From an uncultured Kiritimatiellota bacterium (GTDB taxonomy: Bacteria; Verrucomicrobiota; Kiritimatiellia; RFP12; UBA1067): DNA of 25,987 bases. The notes beneath the pieces are model-generated. The model worked only from the letters and a program-made list of their open reading frames with translations. It was not told the DNA's origin and did not search any database. Numbering within the stretch: the first letter of the stretch is position 1; every line of letters begins with the position of its first letter. Position numbers and translations under genes: made by a program. Positions 25,778 to 25,987 of the stretch are shown here, piece after piece. The stretch covers positions 1 to 25,987 of the forward strand of contig CAKUCX010000046.1 in NCBI GenBank assembly GCA_934643865.1. The letters are read 5' to 3'.

Positions 25778-25987
25778 AGGGCGGCGCGGGGTTCGCGGCG
25801 GGCCTCGTCGTTTCGCTCGTCCTCCACGCCGCGCTTGTCGCGGGCGTCTGCGCCGCATGGGGGCTCTCCGCCGTGGCCGTGGAGCCGGACTGCGCGGAGA
25901 CGCCGCTCACGCTTGACCTCGCGCAGGTCGACCTGTCCTTTTCGGACGAGGCGCGCGACGAGGCGCCCGCGCGCCCGGCGCCGGCGG
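25774..25987 (+). CDS. TonB-like protein, N-terminal part, cut by the window end
   Basis: The visible 71 residues show a short N-terminus, one membrane anchor (about residues 8-30, with V-S-L-V-L-H-A-A-L, containing the Ser and His typical of the TonB anchor), and the start of a periplasmic region turning Pro/Ala-rich (A-P-A-R-P-A-P-A). This matches TonB-family proteins that carry energy from ExbB/ExbD to outer-membrane receptors. The C-terminal domain that contacts receptors lies beyond the window, so the assignment rests on the anchor and gene order. Confidence 0.7.
   Translation, partial: MKGGAGFAAGLVVSLVLHAALVAGVCAAWGLSAVAVEPDCAETPLTLDLAQVDLSFSDEARDEAPARPAPA

Overview
The window is a 26 kb stretch of very GC-rich DNA. 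Codons end almost always in G or C, and every intact gene I can support lies on the + strand. The gene set points to an anaerobic, fermentative, diderm (Gram-negative) bacterium: an oxygen-sensitive glycyl radical enzyme, a three-subunit [FeFe] hydrogenase, a secretin with its inner-membrane partners, an Mla-type lipid transporter and an ExbB/ExbD/TonB system. Together with the secreted rhamnosidase this suggests a polysaccharide-degrading gut or sediment member of the PVC group, for example Kiritimatiellota or Verrucomicrobiota. That assignment is inference; no rRNA or tRNA gene is present to test it.

Layout. 1-169: hairpins and a promoter. 170-5872: glycyl radical enzyme, tRNA adenosine deaminase (tadA) and a GH78-type alpha-L-rhamnosidase, tightly packed. 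5901-7043: AI-2E/PerM-type permease with an apparently leaderless promoter. 7116-9750: DEAD-box RNA helicase and a radical SAM protein with a shortened C-terminus. 9826-14674: three overlapping genes for a GspL/PilM-like protein, a GspM/PilO-like protein and a secretin. 14706-16947: MlaE-type permease and MlaF-type ATPase, separated by 400 bp of repeats. 16948-18374: 1.4 kb with no intact gene, holding UUCG hairpins, a 102-bp tandem array and an IS110 transposase remnant. 18375-22645: NuoE-like, NuoF-like and catalytic subunits of a probably NAD(P)-linked or electron-bifurcating [FeFe] hydrogenase. 22746-23537: lone peptide-type ABC ATPase. 23614-24849: argininosuccinate synthase. 24933-25987: mini-ExbB, ExbD and the start of a TonB-like protein, cut by the window edge.

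How it fits together. The rhamnosidase would release rhamnose outside the cytoplasm. Fermentation through glycyl radical chemistry and hydrogen evolution would dispose of carbon and electrons. The secretin and TonB modules serve the outer membrane and the Mla genes its lipid balance. I found no single new defence or biosynthetic system. The least explained parts are non-coding: a recurring extended -10 promoter motif that sits directly before start codons at two genes, a 35-bp near-perfect palindrome joining the secretin and mlaE genes, the 53-bp tandem array between mlaE and mlaF, the 102-bp array, and competing hairpins ahead of the helicase.
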